A DNA stretch of 64,000 bases from Deefgea tanakiae (GCF_019665765.1 NZ_CP081150.1:2418001-2482000); one strand, 5' to 3'; counted from the stretch's first letter, positions 38,465 to 48,320 are shown. The notes: generated by a model from the sequence alone, not told the origin. Made by a program: numbers and translations.

Positions 38465-38797
38465 ATGCATTTTTGGCGACATCTCGTACACCGTCTTAGC
38501 CCAGTGCTTTTCGTACTGAGCATGGTGTTGTTCGGGATCGGCGCGCCCTTGCATGCTGCGCCGACCGCCAGCACCAGCGCAGAGACTTCGATTTCACACT
38601 GTACTGAATCTACCAAATCGACAGCAATCAATCTTTCGAGCATCAGTGATTGTTTAAGTCACTGTGCCCTACCCGTTCCGCCCTCGATCACGATGGGAAT
38701 GGCAGCGCTACAAAGCGAGCGCCATGCCGCGCCCTTGATTGCATGGCAAGTCATCAGCATTGCACCGCCTTCACCTCCGCCACGGTCTGATTCGTAA
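38465..38797 (+). CDS. Small secreted Cys/His protein, unknown
   Basis: I do not recognise this 110-residue protein. It has a signal peptide (about 1-31, cleavage after LHA) and a short mature part with three cysteines (SHC, DCLSHC) and scattered His, ending in a Pro-rich tail (PPSPPPRSDS). The shape resembles small periplasmic metal-related proteins (CopL/DUF2946-like) but this is only a resemblance. The next gene encodes a four-helix membrane protein, 72 bp downstream. Confidence 0.55.
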   Translation: MHFWRHLVHRLSPVLFVLSMVLFGIGAPLHAAPTASTSAETSISHCTESTKSTAINLSSISDCLSHCALPVPPSITMGMAALQSERHAAPLIAWQVISIAPPSPPPRSDS

Positions 38798-38869
38798 AAA
38801 TCTACTTTTCATCCTTTTTTACGCTTCACTCAATGACGGCGCACTATCGGCTGCGCCACGGAGACTCAC

Positions 38870-39373
38870 ATGAACATGACTCACTACATGGCCTTGCTGG
38901 CCGAAAATCAACCGTGGAATCTGATTTTATTTATGGCGATTCCGGTCATCCTCGCTGAAACCGTTGCGATTACTGAGCTATTTATCCTTTTTTCGCGACA
39001 ATTTCACGGCAAAATGCGGCAAATCAATCGCTTTGCCAGCATTACCGGCGGGATTTATTTCAGTGGCGTATTTGTCTATTTAATGATCAACGCGGTGATT
39101 CCTATTACACAAGCCGGAGAGTGGCGCGGCATCGCCGATGTCATTGCGGTCGGCTTTTATTTATCCGGTATTGTGCCCTTGGGCGGCTTGGCTTTATTGG
39201 ATTTGGGCGTAATCGGTAAAGGCTGGGATGAGGAAAGAAAACTCAAACTACATGCGATCTTTGTTGCGGTCTTCTTAGTAGTTGCCCATATTGCGATGAT
39301 TTTCGGGATGCTAGATCCAACACTATTAATGGCACCAGAGATGAGTAGTGCAATGCCAGCAATGCACCACTAG
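38870..39373 (+). CDS. Four-helix integral membrane protein, unknown
   Basis: 167 residues with membrane segments at about 18-40, 52-75, 85-110 and 125-148, and a Met/His-rich C-terminus (MAPEMSSAMPAMHH). I believe homologues are annotated as uncharacterised membrane proteins in Neisseriales. The Met/His tail and the Cys/His neighbour hint at copper or another metal. Good ribosome site (GGAG, 38859). Ended by copy 7 of the palindrome. Confidence 0.8.
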   Translation: MNMTHYMALLAENQPWNLILFMAIPVILAETVAITELFILFSRQFHGKMRQINRFASITGGIYFSGVFVYLMINAVIPITQAGEWRGIADVIAVGFYLSGIVPLGGLALLDLGVIGKGWDEERKLKLHAIFVAVFLVVAHIAMIFGMLDPTLLMAPEMSSAMPAMHH

Positions 39374-39382
39374 AATCAAAGG

Positions 39383-39427
39383 GTATATCCACCTAATCAA
39401 TATTAATATTGACCCAGATGGCTATAC
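39383..39427. repeat. 45-bp GTAT/ATAC palindromic repeat, copy 7 (bidirectional hairpin)
   Basis: Termini extend to AAAGGGTATA and TATACCCTTT with an inner CAATATTAATATTG palindrome. It lies between convergent genes and contains the kinase stop codon (39422-39424). With A/T runs at both ends it could serve as a bidirectional terminator. Confidence 0.85.
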
Positions 39428-40789
39428 CCTTTTACTAAATACGATCCTCACTTCAGCGCCGTTTAAATCACTACGCCCTAATTGAATTGCTCCGCCGTAG
39501 GCATCAACAATATCGGCAACCACAGCCAAGCCAATACCTTGACCGGGCTTGTCCGTGTGCTCATCTAAACGAATACCACGTTGTAAAGCACGCTCAGGTT
39601 CATCACCAAAGCCTGGGCCATCATCAGCGACAATCATCAGCAAACCACTACCATCATCGCGACGCAATGAAAGCGCCACATGCTGCTGCGCAAACTTCCC
39701 TGCGTTATCGAGCAAATTACCGAGCACTTCAAACGCATCACCTTCATCCAGCGGCCATGTCATATCGTCGGCGCAATCCAAAGTGAACGTTAAACCACGT
39801 GAAGCGTAGACTTTCTTCATCGCCACCAAGACGCGCTCGGCAATGGGCTTGAGCGCAATCGCCGCAGCCAATTCAACCGAGCCACGCAGCGCGGCGCGAT
39901 TGAGTTGATGCTGCACAATATGATCCATTCGCGTGACTTGTTCATTGACGCGCTCTGCATAGTCAGCACCGGCGGATTCAGCAGGCAACATCGGCTCTGC
40001 TCTCAAAATGGCTAAGGGCGTTTTTAAGCTGTGCGCCAAATCGGCCAAGGCTTCACGATAGCGCTGCTGCCGCGCGCGCTCTTGCTCGACCAAACGGTTG
40101 AGTCGCCCTGCTAAGGGCGCGAGCTCGCGTGGATACTCGCCTGTTACCTCGGCTTGTTCACCACATTCAATCGCCGCGAGCTCAATTTCCAAACGCCTTA
40201 GCGGCGCTAAGCCCCAGCGCAACATCAGAGCTTGCGCCAACAATAAACAGACGGCAGCCGCTGCCAAACCACCCCAAAGTGCGCGTTGAAATTGCGCTAG
40301 TTGCGCTTGAAAATATTGCTGATCTTCCAGCACGCGAAAACGGATCGTTTGCGCCGTTTTCCCGGCCAGCCAGCGCACTTGATAAGCAGTTTGCAAAAAA
40401 TCACGTTGCGCATAACGCAAATCGATTTGCTGCCAAATACCAGTTTCTAGTGTGAGCGCAGGAAGTTGTTTGAATTGTGCAGCAGATGGCGACACCCATT
40501 GCTCGGTTTGCGCTGGATTATCGATAAAAGCGTAAAGGCCAGAATTTGGAATTGAGAACAAGGGCTCGGCCATGGATTTGGGGAGCACCAACTGCCCTTG
40601 CGGGTTTAGCTCGGTCATCGCAATTAACAAATACACCGCGCTTTGCAGACGTGCAAAATGGCTTTCGCGTAGGTGCTGACTGTAAATGCTTTGCACTGCC
40701 AAACCCGTGACACAAAAAAACGCTAGCAAAACCATGCTAGCGCCTAGATGCAAACGGCGGCGAATTGAGAGATGACTGAGCGGGATCAC
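39422..40789 (-). CDS. Sensor histidine kinase of a two-component system
   Basis: 455 residues of the QseC/PhoQ-like group: membrane helix 1 (about 14-36), periplasmic sensor (37-165), membrane helix 2 (about 166-190), a HAMP-like linker, HisKA with His253 in DLAHSLKTPLAIL, and HATPase (LLDNAGKFAQQHV, DDGPGFGDEPE, GQGIGLAVV). Its start overlaps the response-regulator stop by four bases. Final Val and stop lie in repeat copy 7. Confidence 0.93.
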   Translation of the reverse strand: MIPLSHLSIRRRLHLGASMVLLAFFCVTGLAVQSIYSQHLRESHFARLQSAVYLLIAMTELNPQGQLVLPKSMAEPLFSIPNSGLYAFIDNPAQTEQWVSPSAAQFKQLPALTLETGIWQQIDLRYAQRDFLQTAYQVRWLAGKTAQTIRFRVLEDQQYFQAQLAQFQRALWGGLAAAAVCLLLAQALMLRWGLAPLRRLEIELAAIECGEQAEVTGEYPRELAPLAGRLNRLVEQERARQQRYREALADLAHSLKTPLAILRAEPMLPAESAGADYAERVNEQVTRMDHIVQHQLNRAALRGSVELAAAIALKPIAERVLVAMKKVYASRGLTFTLDCADDMTWPLDEGDAFEVLGNLLDNAGKFAQQHVALSLRRDDGSGLLMIVADDGPGFGDEPERALQRGIRLDEHTDKPGQGIGLAVVADIVDAYGGAIQLGRSDLNGAEVRIVFSKRV

Positions 40790-41463
40790 ACGGTTTCCAA
40801 AGCAAAACGATAACCACGTCCGCGCACCGTTTCGATACTCGGCTGCGCGCTATCTTGATCGAGTTTACGGCGCAGGCGGCTGAGTAAGACTTCGATGACA
40901 TTGCTATCGCGGTCGGCTTCGTGTGGATAGAGATAATCGGCCAGCGCGAGTTTGCTCACGACATTAGGCCGCTGATGAATCAAATGTTCTAGCAGGCGAT
41001 ATTCAAACGCCGTTAAATCAATCACGCCCTCGGCATTGCGCACTTGCTGGCGTGCAAAATCAATTTGCAGCACACCAAAATCAAGGCCATTGGGCAAAGC
41101 TTTTAAGGCGCGGCGCAGTAAAGCCATCACGCGGGCGGCAAGCTCTGGGTATTCAAACGGCTTGGTCAAATAATCATCGGCGCCCGCTTCTAGGCCAGCG
41201 ACTTTTTCTTGCCAATTGGCGCGCGCCGTCAAAATCAAAATCGGCATCGTATGCCCCGCAGCGCGCACGCGCTCAATCAGTTGAATGCCATTGAGTTTGG
41301 GCAAACCTAAATCAACAATCAGTAAATCGAAGGGAAATTCACAGGCTTGATACAAGCCGTCCTCGCCATCAGCGGCTGTATCAACGCGGTAGCCCTCAAG
41401 CGTTAAACGTGCCGCCAGCGCATCGCGCAGCGCAGCTTCGTCTTCAATCAGCAGCAGTCGCAT
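40786..41463 (-). CDS. OmpR/PhoP-family response regulator
   Basis: 225 residues: receiver with phospho-Asp in LLIVDLGLPKLNG, Lys in LTKPFEYPEL, and a C-terminal winged helix (LTAFEYRLLEHLIH, VEVLLSRLRRKL-like, TVRGRGYRFAL). I start it at MRLLLIEDEA; the frame runs further upstream into the PepSY gene without a ribosome site. Operon order is PepSY protein, regulator, kinase. Confidence 0.94.
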   Translation of the reverse strand: MRLLLIEDEAALRDALAARLTLEGYRVDTAADGEDGLYQACEFPFDLLIVDLGLPKLNGIQLIERVRAAGHTMPILILTARANWQEKVAGLEAGADDYLTKPFEYPELAARVMALLRRALKALPNGLDFGVLQIDFARQQVRNAEGVIDLTAFEYRLLEHLIHQRPNVVSKLALADYLYPHEADRDSNVIEVLLSRLRRKLDQDSAQPSIETVRGRGYRFALETV

Positions 41464-41467
41464 CGGT

Positions 41468-41707
41468 TTAGTAGGTTTTACCGGTGGCTTCATCCACAAA
41501 CACGGCCCGCACTTCACCGCTGCTCGTCAGCACTTTCACGCGCCAGACGTTTTTATCGCCCTCAACGAATTTCTCCACCGACATCACGCGCCCGCCGTTG
41601 GTTTTCTTTTGCGCCAAAGCCGAAGCATCATCACGGCTGACTGCTGCCGAGGCTGTACCCGCCAATAAACATGCGGCGCAAAACAGGACTTTAAATAGAG
41701 CTTTCAT
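41468..41707 (-). CDS. Small periplasmic PepSY-domain protein
   Basis: 79 residues: signal peptide (1-20, ending ASA) and a single PepSY-type domain (VWRVKVLTSSGEVRAVFVDEATGKTY). Start chosen at MKALFKV, which has AAGGA eight bases before it. Such proteins often sit in front of two-component genes and may tune the sensor. Four-base gap to the regulator. Confidence 0.85.
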   Translation of the reverse strand: MKALFKVLFCAACLLAGTASAAVSRDDASALAQKKTNGGRVMSVEKFVEGDKNVWRVKVLTSSGEVRAVFVDEATGKTY

Positions 41708-41805
41708 GACTTGTTCCTTGTAAATCAAGGTCGATTGTACCTGCAAGCGATGCCATCGCGGGTGGGGATAATCACAAACTCTGCCATCCACACCGCAATC
41801 GAAGG

Positions 41806-42372
41806 CTAATCATCCAATTCTACCAAAACGCGCACCGGTAAACGCGAACCTGGTTCGCCCGGATAACGTTGCATCGTCGTACTATAAACTTGTGAGCGAT
41901 ATTCATAATCCACCTGATAATCACGCACTTGCTGTTGATAGTCGTTGACTTGACGGCAGCGCTGCACTTCTCGATTCACCGTTTGAGCCGATGCCGTCCC
42001 ACGAGTCGGATCTGCAACATGATTACCAATCATCGCGCCAATCAGCGTGCCAGCGACAATCGCCACATCGCGGCCACGCCCTTTACCCACTTGCGTACCA
42101 ATCGCACCACCTGCTGCGCCACCGATAATCGTTCCGCCATAATGCGGGCCGGCAGGCTGAGCGACCGTTTCAGTCACCCATTCAGAACGACACTCTTGCC
42201 GCGGCTGGCTGATTTGCTCGTAACGAGGCTGAACGGAACGGATCACTGCGTAATCTTTTTGCTTCCATTTCGGCTTTTGATAGCGCTCTCTATCGTCATC
42301 CCATTCACGTCCAGCCTGAACCGTTCCAGCCAGTAAACTCACCACCAAACCCAATATCGCCCATGTTCGCAT
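41806..42372 (-). CDS. Glycine-zipper 2TM surface protein (SlyB/17-kDa-antigen-like)
   Basis: 188 residues: signal peptide (1-21, ending VQA), a basic region, then a glycine-zipper (about 85-125: GGTIIGGAAGGAIGTQVGKG and AGTLIGAMIGNHVAD) and a C-terminal part with ADPT-RGT...CRQVNDYQQQVRDYQVDYEY. Likely an outer-membrane-associated structural protein. It has no lipobox Cys, unlike SlyB. Start chosen at MRTWAIL, ahead of which the frame lacks a ribosome site. Confidence 0.83.
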   Translation of the reverse strand: MRTWAILGLVVSLLAGTVQAGREWDDDRERYQKPKWKQKDYAVIRSVQPRYEQISQPRQECRSEWVTETVAQPAGPHYGGTIIGGAAGGAIGTQVGKGRGRDVAIVAGTLIGAMIGNHVADPTRGTASAQTVNREVQRCRQVNDYQQQVRDYQVDYEYRSQVYSTTMQRYPGEPGSRLPVRVLVELDD

Positions 42373-42474
42373 GATCAATCCTATGTCACATTCCGTGTTG
42401 ATAGCGCTAGAATGCACCCACAAGGCTGAATCAATACTGAACTACGAAAAAATCAATCCGAAAGAATATTTGAT

Positions 42475-42519
42475 GTATATCGGTACAGCCCAACGTGGCA
42501 AACATCCACAAAGCCATAC
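42475..42519. repeat. 45-bp GTAT/ATAC palindromic repeat, copy 8
   Basis: Starts GTATATCGGTACAGCCC and ends AAAGCCATAC, flanked as ATGTAT/ATACAT. It lies in the divergent gap between the glycine-zipper gene and the YiiX-like gene, 95 bp before the latter. The interior is one of the more divergent. Confidence 0.7.
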
Positions 42520-42614
42520 ATAACAAAACTTGAAATATCTGCAAAAAATAGTCGCAAAATATTAACGGCTCGCGCTAAATACTCAATGACGCGCTACGAA
42601 TAAAAAGGCACCGC

Positions 42615-44114
42615 ATGCTACGTTTAATACTGTGTTTATTTTTACTAATTCCGCTCAGCGTCAGCGCTGACGAAGCCAATCACTTTCAAACGCAAATCAA
42701 TCAAATGGTGAATTTTCGCAGCCAAGCCTACCAATTTGCGCAGACACACCAAATCAACCAGCAAAAGTCAGTCAAACTCACGCGATCGCAAAGCAATGAA
42801 ATGCGCAATATTGCGCTGCGCTACATCCAATTGCGTAGCGAAATTCTGCCCTATGCTGAAAAAGTTGTGCCCTTATTTCATCCAGACGTTAGGCTGAAAC
42901 TCGACAATACCATCGCGACCAATGCGCACCAGTTCAAACCCTTACTCACCGCAAAACAGGTGAGCTACACCTTAAGCATCAATCCCAACGATGAGATGGG
43001 CCAACAACTTCTGCTCGATATTCAGCAAGGCTTAGCCGCGGCCTTGGTCTTGATGGACAGCTACCAAATCGCCGTGGCACCCTATGCCAACAATCCATCG
43101 TTCAACTATTTACTCACCTATGATGTCGGCAAAGGGATTTCACTGCGTCAGCTCGCGAGTAATTATCACTCCAGCGAGTTTCGCACTCGGCTGCTGAAAG
43201 CGACGCAATTTGTCGATCAATTAATGAACGATCGCCGCGAACAAGGCATTCATAGCAGTCCGCTCGAAATTGACTACTACGCGCTCAGCCAAAGCACCAT
43301 CTGGTATGTGTCGCTACACCAGAGTAATCAAGTTGATGTGGCCGATACAGTGCAGTATTTAGTCGGTGAATTAGAGCTGCAGCAAAAAAGCGTACAAAAC
43401 ACCCTGAGTTACGGCCTCAGCATGGGATTTGGCAATATGGTGGGCTTGGTGCAAACGCGCAAAGGTAAAATGGCGCGCCTGGCTGCCAGTGACGTCGCCG
43501 TACTGGAAAGCCAGCTTAAACCACTGGATATCCTGCTCGAAAAAACGCCATTTCGCCTCACCGACAAAATGATTCCCGGCCATTATGGCCACGTTGCCGT
43601 TTGGCTAGGCAGCGAAGCGGAGCTGCGCGAAATGGGCATCTGGGATGAGATTGCACCAGCCTATCAAGACAAAATCCGCCAAGGTGGTCGGATTGTCGAA
43701 GCGCTGCGCAGCGGTGTAACCATCAGCAGTCTGGAACGTTTTTTAAACATTGATGACTTATTGGTGCTACGCGAAAGCCAAACGCCTGATGTGGATGATC
43801 AGCAAGCAGCAGTCCTCACAGCGCTGGCGCAAGTCGGTAAAGAATATGATTTTAATTTTGATGTACTGACGCACGAACGGATTGTGTGCTCGGAACTCGC
43901 TTATGTCGTCTTCCCAGAATTACCGTGGCCGATTAGCAAAGCGCTCGGCCGCTACACGATCAGCCCCGACAATGTCGCGCAACTGGCTGTCAGCGAAGAA
44001 CCAATTCTCGACCCTGTGATTCTTTATCGTGATGGTGTAGCGATCAACACAGACCTCCGCGACACTTTGAATCGTTTAATCAATCCCAAAGCGACGCGCC
44101 TTGCAAAACAATAA
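42615..44114 (+). CDS. Secreted YiiX-like permuted papain (NlpC/P60-type) hydrolase
   Basis: 499 residues: signal peptide (1-18, ending VSA), a helical N-terminal half (20-300) and a C-terminal domain of the YiiX/DUF830 permuted NlpC/P60 group. Candidate catalytic residues are His326 in GHYGHVAVWLG and Cys425 in ERIVCSELAY. The family includes amidases and peptidases acting on peptidoglycan or lipids; the substrate here is unknown. No operon partner. Confidence 0.8.
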   Translation: MLRLILCLFLLIPLSVSADEANHFQTQINQMVNFRSQAYQFAQTHQINQQKSVKLTRSQSNEMRNIALRYIQLRSEILPYAEKVVPLFHPDVRLKLDNTIATNAHQFKPLLTAKQVSYTLSINPNDEMGQQLLLDIQQGLAAALVLMDSYQIAVAPYANNPSFNYLLTYDVGKGISLRQLASNYHSSEFRTRLLKATQFVDQLMNDRREQGIHSSPLEIDYYALSQSTIWYVSLHQSNQVDVADTVQYLVGELELQQKSVQNTLSYGLSMGFGNMVGLVQTRKGKMARLAASDVAVLESQLKPLDILLEKTPFRLTDKMIPGHYGHVAVWLGSEAELREMGIWDEIAPAYQDKIRQGGRIVEALRSGVTISSLERFLNIDDLLVLRESQTPDVDDQQAAVLTALAQVGKEYDFNFDVLTHERIVCSELAYVVFPELPWPISKALGRYTISPDNVAQLAVSEEPILDPVILYRDGVAINTDLRDTLNRLINPKATRLAKQ

Positions 44115-44193
44115 ACATCTTTCGCGACACAAGGCTTGAGTCCAATCGCACATCCGCCCACAATGCACCCTCTTGCTTTCAATCAGGTTACCC

Positions 44194-46212
44194 ATGTTTG
44201 TTGAATACCCCAATTCACCGTACAAATTATTTCAGCCCTTCCCGCCCGCTGGCGATCAACCGAAGGCAATTGAACAGCTGATTGAAGGCTTGGACGATGG
44301 ATTGCGCTTTCAAACACTGCTGGGCGTAACGGGCTCGGGCAAGACGTTTACGATGGCGAATGTCATCGCACGCACGGGGCGGCCGGCGATTGTGATGGCA
44401 CCGAATAAAACGCTCGCCGCGCAGTTGTATTCGGAAATGCGTGAGTTTTTCCCAGAAAACTCAGTCGAGTATTTCGTCTCCTATTACGATTATTACCAGC
44501 CCGAAGCCTATGTGCCGAGCCGCGATCTGTTTATTGAAAAAGACAGCGCGATTAACGAGCACATTGAGCAAATGCGTTTGAGCGCGACCAAAGCGATGCT
44601 CGAGCGCCCCGACTGTATTATCGTCGCCACCGTCTCGGCGATTTACGGGATTGGCGATCCCTCTGATTACCACGCGATGATTTTGCATTTGTCGGAAGGC
44701 GAAAAAATCGGCCAGCGCGACATCATCAAACGCCTGACGACGATGCAGTACGACCGCAACGAAATCGAATTTGCCCGCGGGCATTTTCGGGTTCGCGGCG
44801 ATGTGATTGATATATTCCCGGCCGAAAGCGCCGATTTAGCGGTGCGCGTGTCGATGTTCGACGATGAAATCGAGCGCATCAGCCTGTTCGACCCGCTCAC
44901 CGGCCACGTGAAACAGCGCATGGGGCGCTTCACCGTGTTCCCATCCAGCCATTACGTGACGCCGCGTGAAAAAGTGCTATCCGCCATTGAAACGATTAAA
45001 GACGAGTTGCGTGATCGCCTCGCGTTTTATTATCAAGAGCACAAATTGGTTGAAGCGCAGCGGCTGGAGCAACGCACCAAGTTCGACCTTGAAATGCTCA
45101 ATGAAATGGGTTTCTGCAAAGGCATCGAGAATTACTCGCGGCATTTTTCGGGCAAGCCCGCTGGCTCTGCGCCACCGACTTTGCTCGATTACTTACCGAA
45201 AGACGGCTTGATGATTTTGGACGAAAGCCATGTGATGATTGGTCAAATTGGCGCGATGTATAAAGGCGACCGTTCACGCAAAGAAAATCTAGTCGATTAC
45301 GGCTTCCGTATGCCGTCGGCCTTGGATAATCGCCCACTCAAGTTCGAAGAATTCGAGCGCTTGATGCCGCAGACGATTTTCGTTTCCGCCACACCTGCGG
45401 CCTACGAAGCTGAGCATCAAGGCCAAGTGGTCGAGCAACTGGTACGCCCAACTGGACTGGTCGATCCGCTGATTGAAGTTCGCCCTGTCGGCACGCAAGT
45501 CGATGATTTGCTCTCCGAGATCAATCTGCGCACCGCGATTGGCGAGCGTGTTTTGGTGACGACACTGACCAAGAAAATGTCGGAGCAACTCACCGAATAT
45601 CTGGCCGAGCATGGCGTGAAAGTGCGCTATTTGCACTCGGACATCGATACCGTTGAGCGCGTTGAAATCCTGCGCGATCTGCGGCTGGGCGTGTTTGACG
45701 TACTGATCGGGATTAACTTATTGCGCGAAGGTTTGGATATTCCAGAAGTCTCGCTGGTGGCGATTCTGGATGCCGACAAAGAAGGCTTTTTGCGCTCTGA
45801 GCGCAGCTTGATTCAAACCATCGGTCGCGCCGCGCGTAATTTAAATGGTAAAGCAATATTGTATGGCGATCGGATCACCAATTCGATGGAAAAAGCGATT
45901 GGCGAAACGCAGCGCCGCCGCGAAAAACAAATTGCCTACAATCTCGAACACGGCATCACGCCGCGCGGCGTGGTGAAACGGATTAAAGATATCATCGACG
46001 GCGTTTACAATGCCGAAGAAGCCGTAGCTGCGCGCCTCGAAGAGAAGAAACACAAAATCGTCGCCGAGATGGATCCGAAACAATTAGCCAAAGAGCTGAA
46101 ACGCCTCGAAAAAGAAATGATGAACGCGGCGCAAAATCTCGAATTTGAAAAAGCAGCCAATTTGCGCGATGAACTCAAACGGCTGCGCGAGCGAGCATTT
46201 GGCCATGACTAG
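44194..46212 (+). CDS. uvrB: Excinuclease ABC subunit B
   Basis: Helicase-like damage-recognition subunit of nucleotide excision repair. 672 residues: Walker [14 protein letters not shown], the beta-hairpin [21 protein letters not shown] (two parts), helicase motifs DESHV, SATPA and QTIGRAARN, and the C-terminal UVR motif that binds UvrC. Start chosen at [10 protein letters not shown], as in other UvrB proteins. Confidence 0.98.
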   Translation: MFVEYPNSPYKLFQPFPPAGDQPKAIEQLIEGLDDGLRFQTLLGVTGSGKTFTMANVIARTGRPAIVMAPNKTLAAQLYSEMREFFPENSVEYFVSYYDYYQPEAYVPSRDLFIEKDSAINEHIEQMRLSATKAMLERPDCIIVATVSAIYGIGDPSDYHAMILHLSEGEKIGQRDIIKRLTTMQYDRNEIEFARGHFRVRGDVIDIFPAESADLAVRVSMFDDEIERISLFDPLTGHVKQRMGRFTVFPSSHYVTPREKVLSAIETIKDELRDRLAFYYQEHKLVEAQRLEQRTKFDLEMLNEMGFCKGIENYSRHFSGKPAGSAPPTLLDYLPKDGLMILDESHVMIGQIGAMYKGDRSRKENLVDYGFRMPSALDNRPLKFEEFERLMPQTIFVSATPAAYEAEHQGQVVEQLVRPTGLVDPLIEVRPVGTQVDDLLSEINLRTAIGERVLVTTLTKKMSEQLTEYLAEHGVKVRYLHSDIDTVERVEILRDLRLGVFDVLIGINLLREGLDIPEVSLVAILDADKEGFLRSERSLIQTIGRAARNLNGKAILYGDRITNSMEKAIGETQRRREKQIAYNLEHGITPRGVVKRIKDIIDGVYNAEEAVAARLEEKKHKIVAEMDPKQLAKELKRLEKEMMNAAQNLEFEKAANLRDELKRLRERAFGHD

Positions 46213-46213
46213 G

Positions 46214-46258
46214 GTATTTCAATGAAGACAATATTCAATATTGCCTGCAAGGCAATAC
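46214..46258. repeat. 45-bp GTAT/ATAC palindromic repeat, copy 9
   Basis: Starts GTATTTCAATGAAGACAATA and ends GGCAATAC, with an inner CAATATTcAATATTG-type palindrome. It begins one base after the uvrB stop and contains the start codon and first 12 codons of the following gene. Confidence 0.8.
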
Positions 46259-46794
46259 CTACAGCACTACTAATATGTAGCAGCGTGGCTTACGCCGAAA
46301 CCACCATCGCCCCCAACCAAGCCTTTGGCGAACATACGCCCGAATTCTTGCGCGGTATGAACACGGAGCAGCCGTGGAAAACGTGGATTGTTGCTCCTGT
46401 GCTCACGCATCATTTTGATCGGCAAGCAGTGATTGATGACGATCTAAACGAGCGCAATCCCGGCTTTGGTATCGAGCGCAGCAACGGGCTTTGGCACTGG
46501 ATGCTGGGCGCGTATCGCAATTCAATTCGGCAAAATTCCGTCTACGCACAACTGGGCTGGACGCCGCTGCAATGGCATTTTAGTGAGTTGGGCAATCTCT
46601 CGCTCGGCGCTGCAGGTGGGCTGTTGACCGGCTATCAAGATACCGAAAAAGGCTATCCCGTTGTCCCTGCTGGCGGACTCTTTGCCTCGCTGGAAACGCC
46701 CTATCATTTCGGCATGAATCTGTTTATCGTCCCCACGGTGAAATCATTTCAAGTCGAAGGCTTTGTCGCGCTGCAAATCAAAGCGCATTTTTAA
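46222..46794 (+). CDS. Secreted hypothetical protein, probable small beta-barrel
   Basis: 190 residues with a signal peptide (1-25, ending AYA). The mature part is rich in aromatic and alternating residues (THHFDR, ERNPGFGIERS, GAYRNSIRQNSVYAQLGWTPLQ, LGAAGGLLTGYQ), a pattern seen in small outer-membrane barrel or palmitoyltransferase-like proteins of phages and betaproteobacteria. Function is not assigned. Its start codon and first 12 residues lie within repeat copy 9. Nine bases separate it from uvrB. Confidence 0.72.
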   Translation: MKTIFNIACKAIPTALLICSSVAYAETTIAPNQAFGEHTPEFLRGMNTEQPWKTWIVAPVLTHHFDRQAVIDDDLNERNPGFGIERSNGLWHWMLGAYRNSIRQNSVYAQLGWTPLQWHFSELGNLSLGAAGGLLTGYQDTEKGYPVVPAGGLFASLETPYHFGMNLFIVPTVKSFQVEGFVALQIKAHF

Positions 46795-46813
46795 TTCGCT
46801 CAAGGATAAGCCC

Positions 46814-47350
46814 ATGTTCAACGACGTATTAAATTTCTGGTTTGAAGAGATTAGTCCCGCACAGTGGTGGGCGAAAGACCCACAGTTTGATCAGCAAATC
46901 ACCACGCGATTTGCCGCGCTACACACCCGCGCCGTGCAATGCGAGCTGTACGAATGGCGCGATACCGCGCATGGCCGTTTAGCCGAAATCATCGTGCTCG
47001 ATCAGTTTTCGCGCAATATGTTCCGCGATACGCCACAAGCCTTCGCCCAAGACCCCCTCGCGCTGGCGCTCGCGCAAGAAGCCATCGCCGCCGGCGCCGC
47101 CGATTTGCTCACGCCAGTCGAGCGCAGCTTTTTGTATTTGCCGTTGATGCACAGCGAGTCGCTGTTGATTCATGAGGTAGCGGTACAGCTCTATACCGAG
47201 AATGGCCTGCAGAATAATTTGGATTTTGAGTTCAAGCACAAAGCCATCATCGAACAATTCGGCCGCTACCCACACCGCAATGCCATCCTTGGTCGAGTTT
47301 CGACGCCTGAAGAACAAGAGTTTTTGAAGCAGCCGAATTCAGGGTTTTGA
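46814..47350 (+). CDS. DUF924 family protein
   Basis: 178 residues of the all-helical DUF924 (TPR-like) family: VLNFWFEEISPAQWWAKDPQFD at the N-terminus, IIVLDQFSRNMFRDTPQAFAQD, YLPLMHSE and the C-terminal FGRYPHRNAILGR. Function unknown in the family. Start at MFNDVLNFWF with AAGGAT upstream. A truncated second copy of its 3' end lies at 50063. Confidence 0.92.
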   Translation: MFNDVLNFWFEEISPAQWWAKDPQFDQQITTRFAALHTRAVQCELYEWRDTAHGRLAEIIVLDQFSRNMFRDTPQAFAQDPLALALAQEAIAAGAADLLTPVERSFLYLPLMHSESLLIHEVAVQLYTENGLQNNLDFEFKHKAIIEQFGRYPHRNAILGRVSTPEEQEFLKQPNSGF

Positions 47351-47470
47351 ATCTCGAACGGCGATGCACACGCAAGCCTGTTGTAAATCGAAAAGCAGCT
47401 ACCTATATTGCAAGACATGTTTCAAGACTCATTCAAGCCATTGAATATACGTCTTTTTTCGAGATCGAAA

Positions 47471-48217
47471 ATGTCACCAACGCAACCAAAGCAGCCAATT
47501 ACTATCGCCCATTTGGTCAATCGGCTCAGCGTACTTGCCTTGATTTTATCAAGTAGCCTGCAAATCAGCGCAGCAAGCGCAGGTGAATTAACCATCTACA
47601 CCGAAAATGACCCTCCCTATGTGATAGTCGATGCCAATGGTCTGGTCGGCGGTCTAACTAAACCCAAGCTAGATCGCTTTTTACGAGCCATTCCATACCC
47701 AAACCAACAAATCAAAGTCCAACCTTGGGTGCGCGCATACCATGAAGCGACCAGCAAACCCAACACACTCGTTTATCCCATCGTCAAAACGCCAGAACGC
47801 GAAAAGAAACTCACCTACTTATATCAACTCTACGAGGCCAGCGTCTTTTTCTATCGGCTCAGTGAGCGCAAAGACATTCAAATCAACTCACTGAGCGATG
47901 CGAAAAAATACAGTGTCTGCGCGGTTCGCGGCGACTATCGCGCTGAGTATTTGCAGCAAAATGGATTTACCCAAATCGATCTCGCCGCAGACTCGACCAG
48001 CAACGTAAAAAAAATCCTCGCAGGCCGCTGCGATTTGGGCATCCTGACCGAAATCGGTATGAACAGTAAGCTGAATCAACTCAATGAAGCGCCAGACCGC
48101 GTTCGCATCGCCTACGCCCTGCAAGAACTAGATAGCAATCTCTACATTGCCATCAATAGCAACAGCGACCCGCAAATCATCAAACAGCTACAACATATTG
48201 CGCGTAGCCTCAATTAA
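47471..48217 (+). CDS. Periplasmic solute-binding protein, SBP family 3-like
   Basis: Resembles amino-acid-binding proteins of ABC systems (bacterial extracellular solute-binding family 3). About 248 residues from MSPTQPKQ: signal peptide (cleavage near SAG-ELTIYTEN), lobes with NDPPYVIVDANGLVGG and CAVRGDYRAEYLQQNGF, and GRCDLGILTE. No permease or ATPase gene is adjacent, as is common for orphan SBPs in Neisseriales. The frame is open back to 47408, but no start has a clear ribosome site. Confidence 0.8.
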   Translation: MSPTQPKQPITIAHLVNRLSVLALILSSSLQISAASAGELTIYTENDPPYVIVDANGLVGGLTKPKLDRFLRAIPYPNQQIKVQPWVRAYHEATSKPNTLVYPIVKTPEREKKLTYLYQLYEASVFFYRLSERKDIQINSLSDAKKYSVCAVRGDYRAEYLQQNGFTQIDLAADSTSNVKKILAGRCDLGILTEIGMNSKLNQLNEAPDRVRIAYALQELDSNLYIAINSNSDPQIIKQLQHIARSLN

Positions 48218-48273
48218 TCTCTAGCCCACCCTTGGCTGCCACGTCATCCTCGCCACTTGAGTCACACCATAAA

Positions 48274-48297
48274 AAACGCAGCTCAAAGGCTGCGTTT
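48274..48297 (-). terminator. Terminator of yfaZ
   Basis: Stem AAACGCAGC/GCTGCGTTT with a six-base loop; on the minus strand it runs into six T. It may also stop the convergent solute-binding gene. Confidence 0.85.
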
Positions 48298-48320
48298 AAA
48301 GTGAGTAGGGTCAGTCAGGT

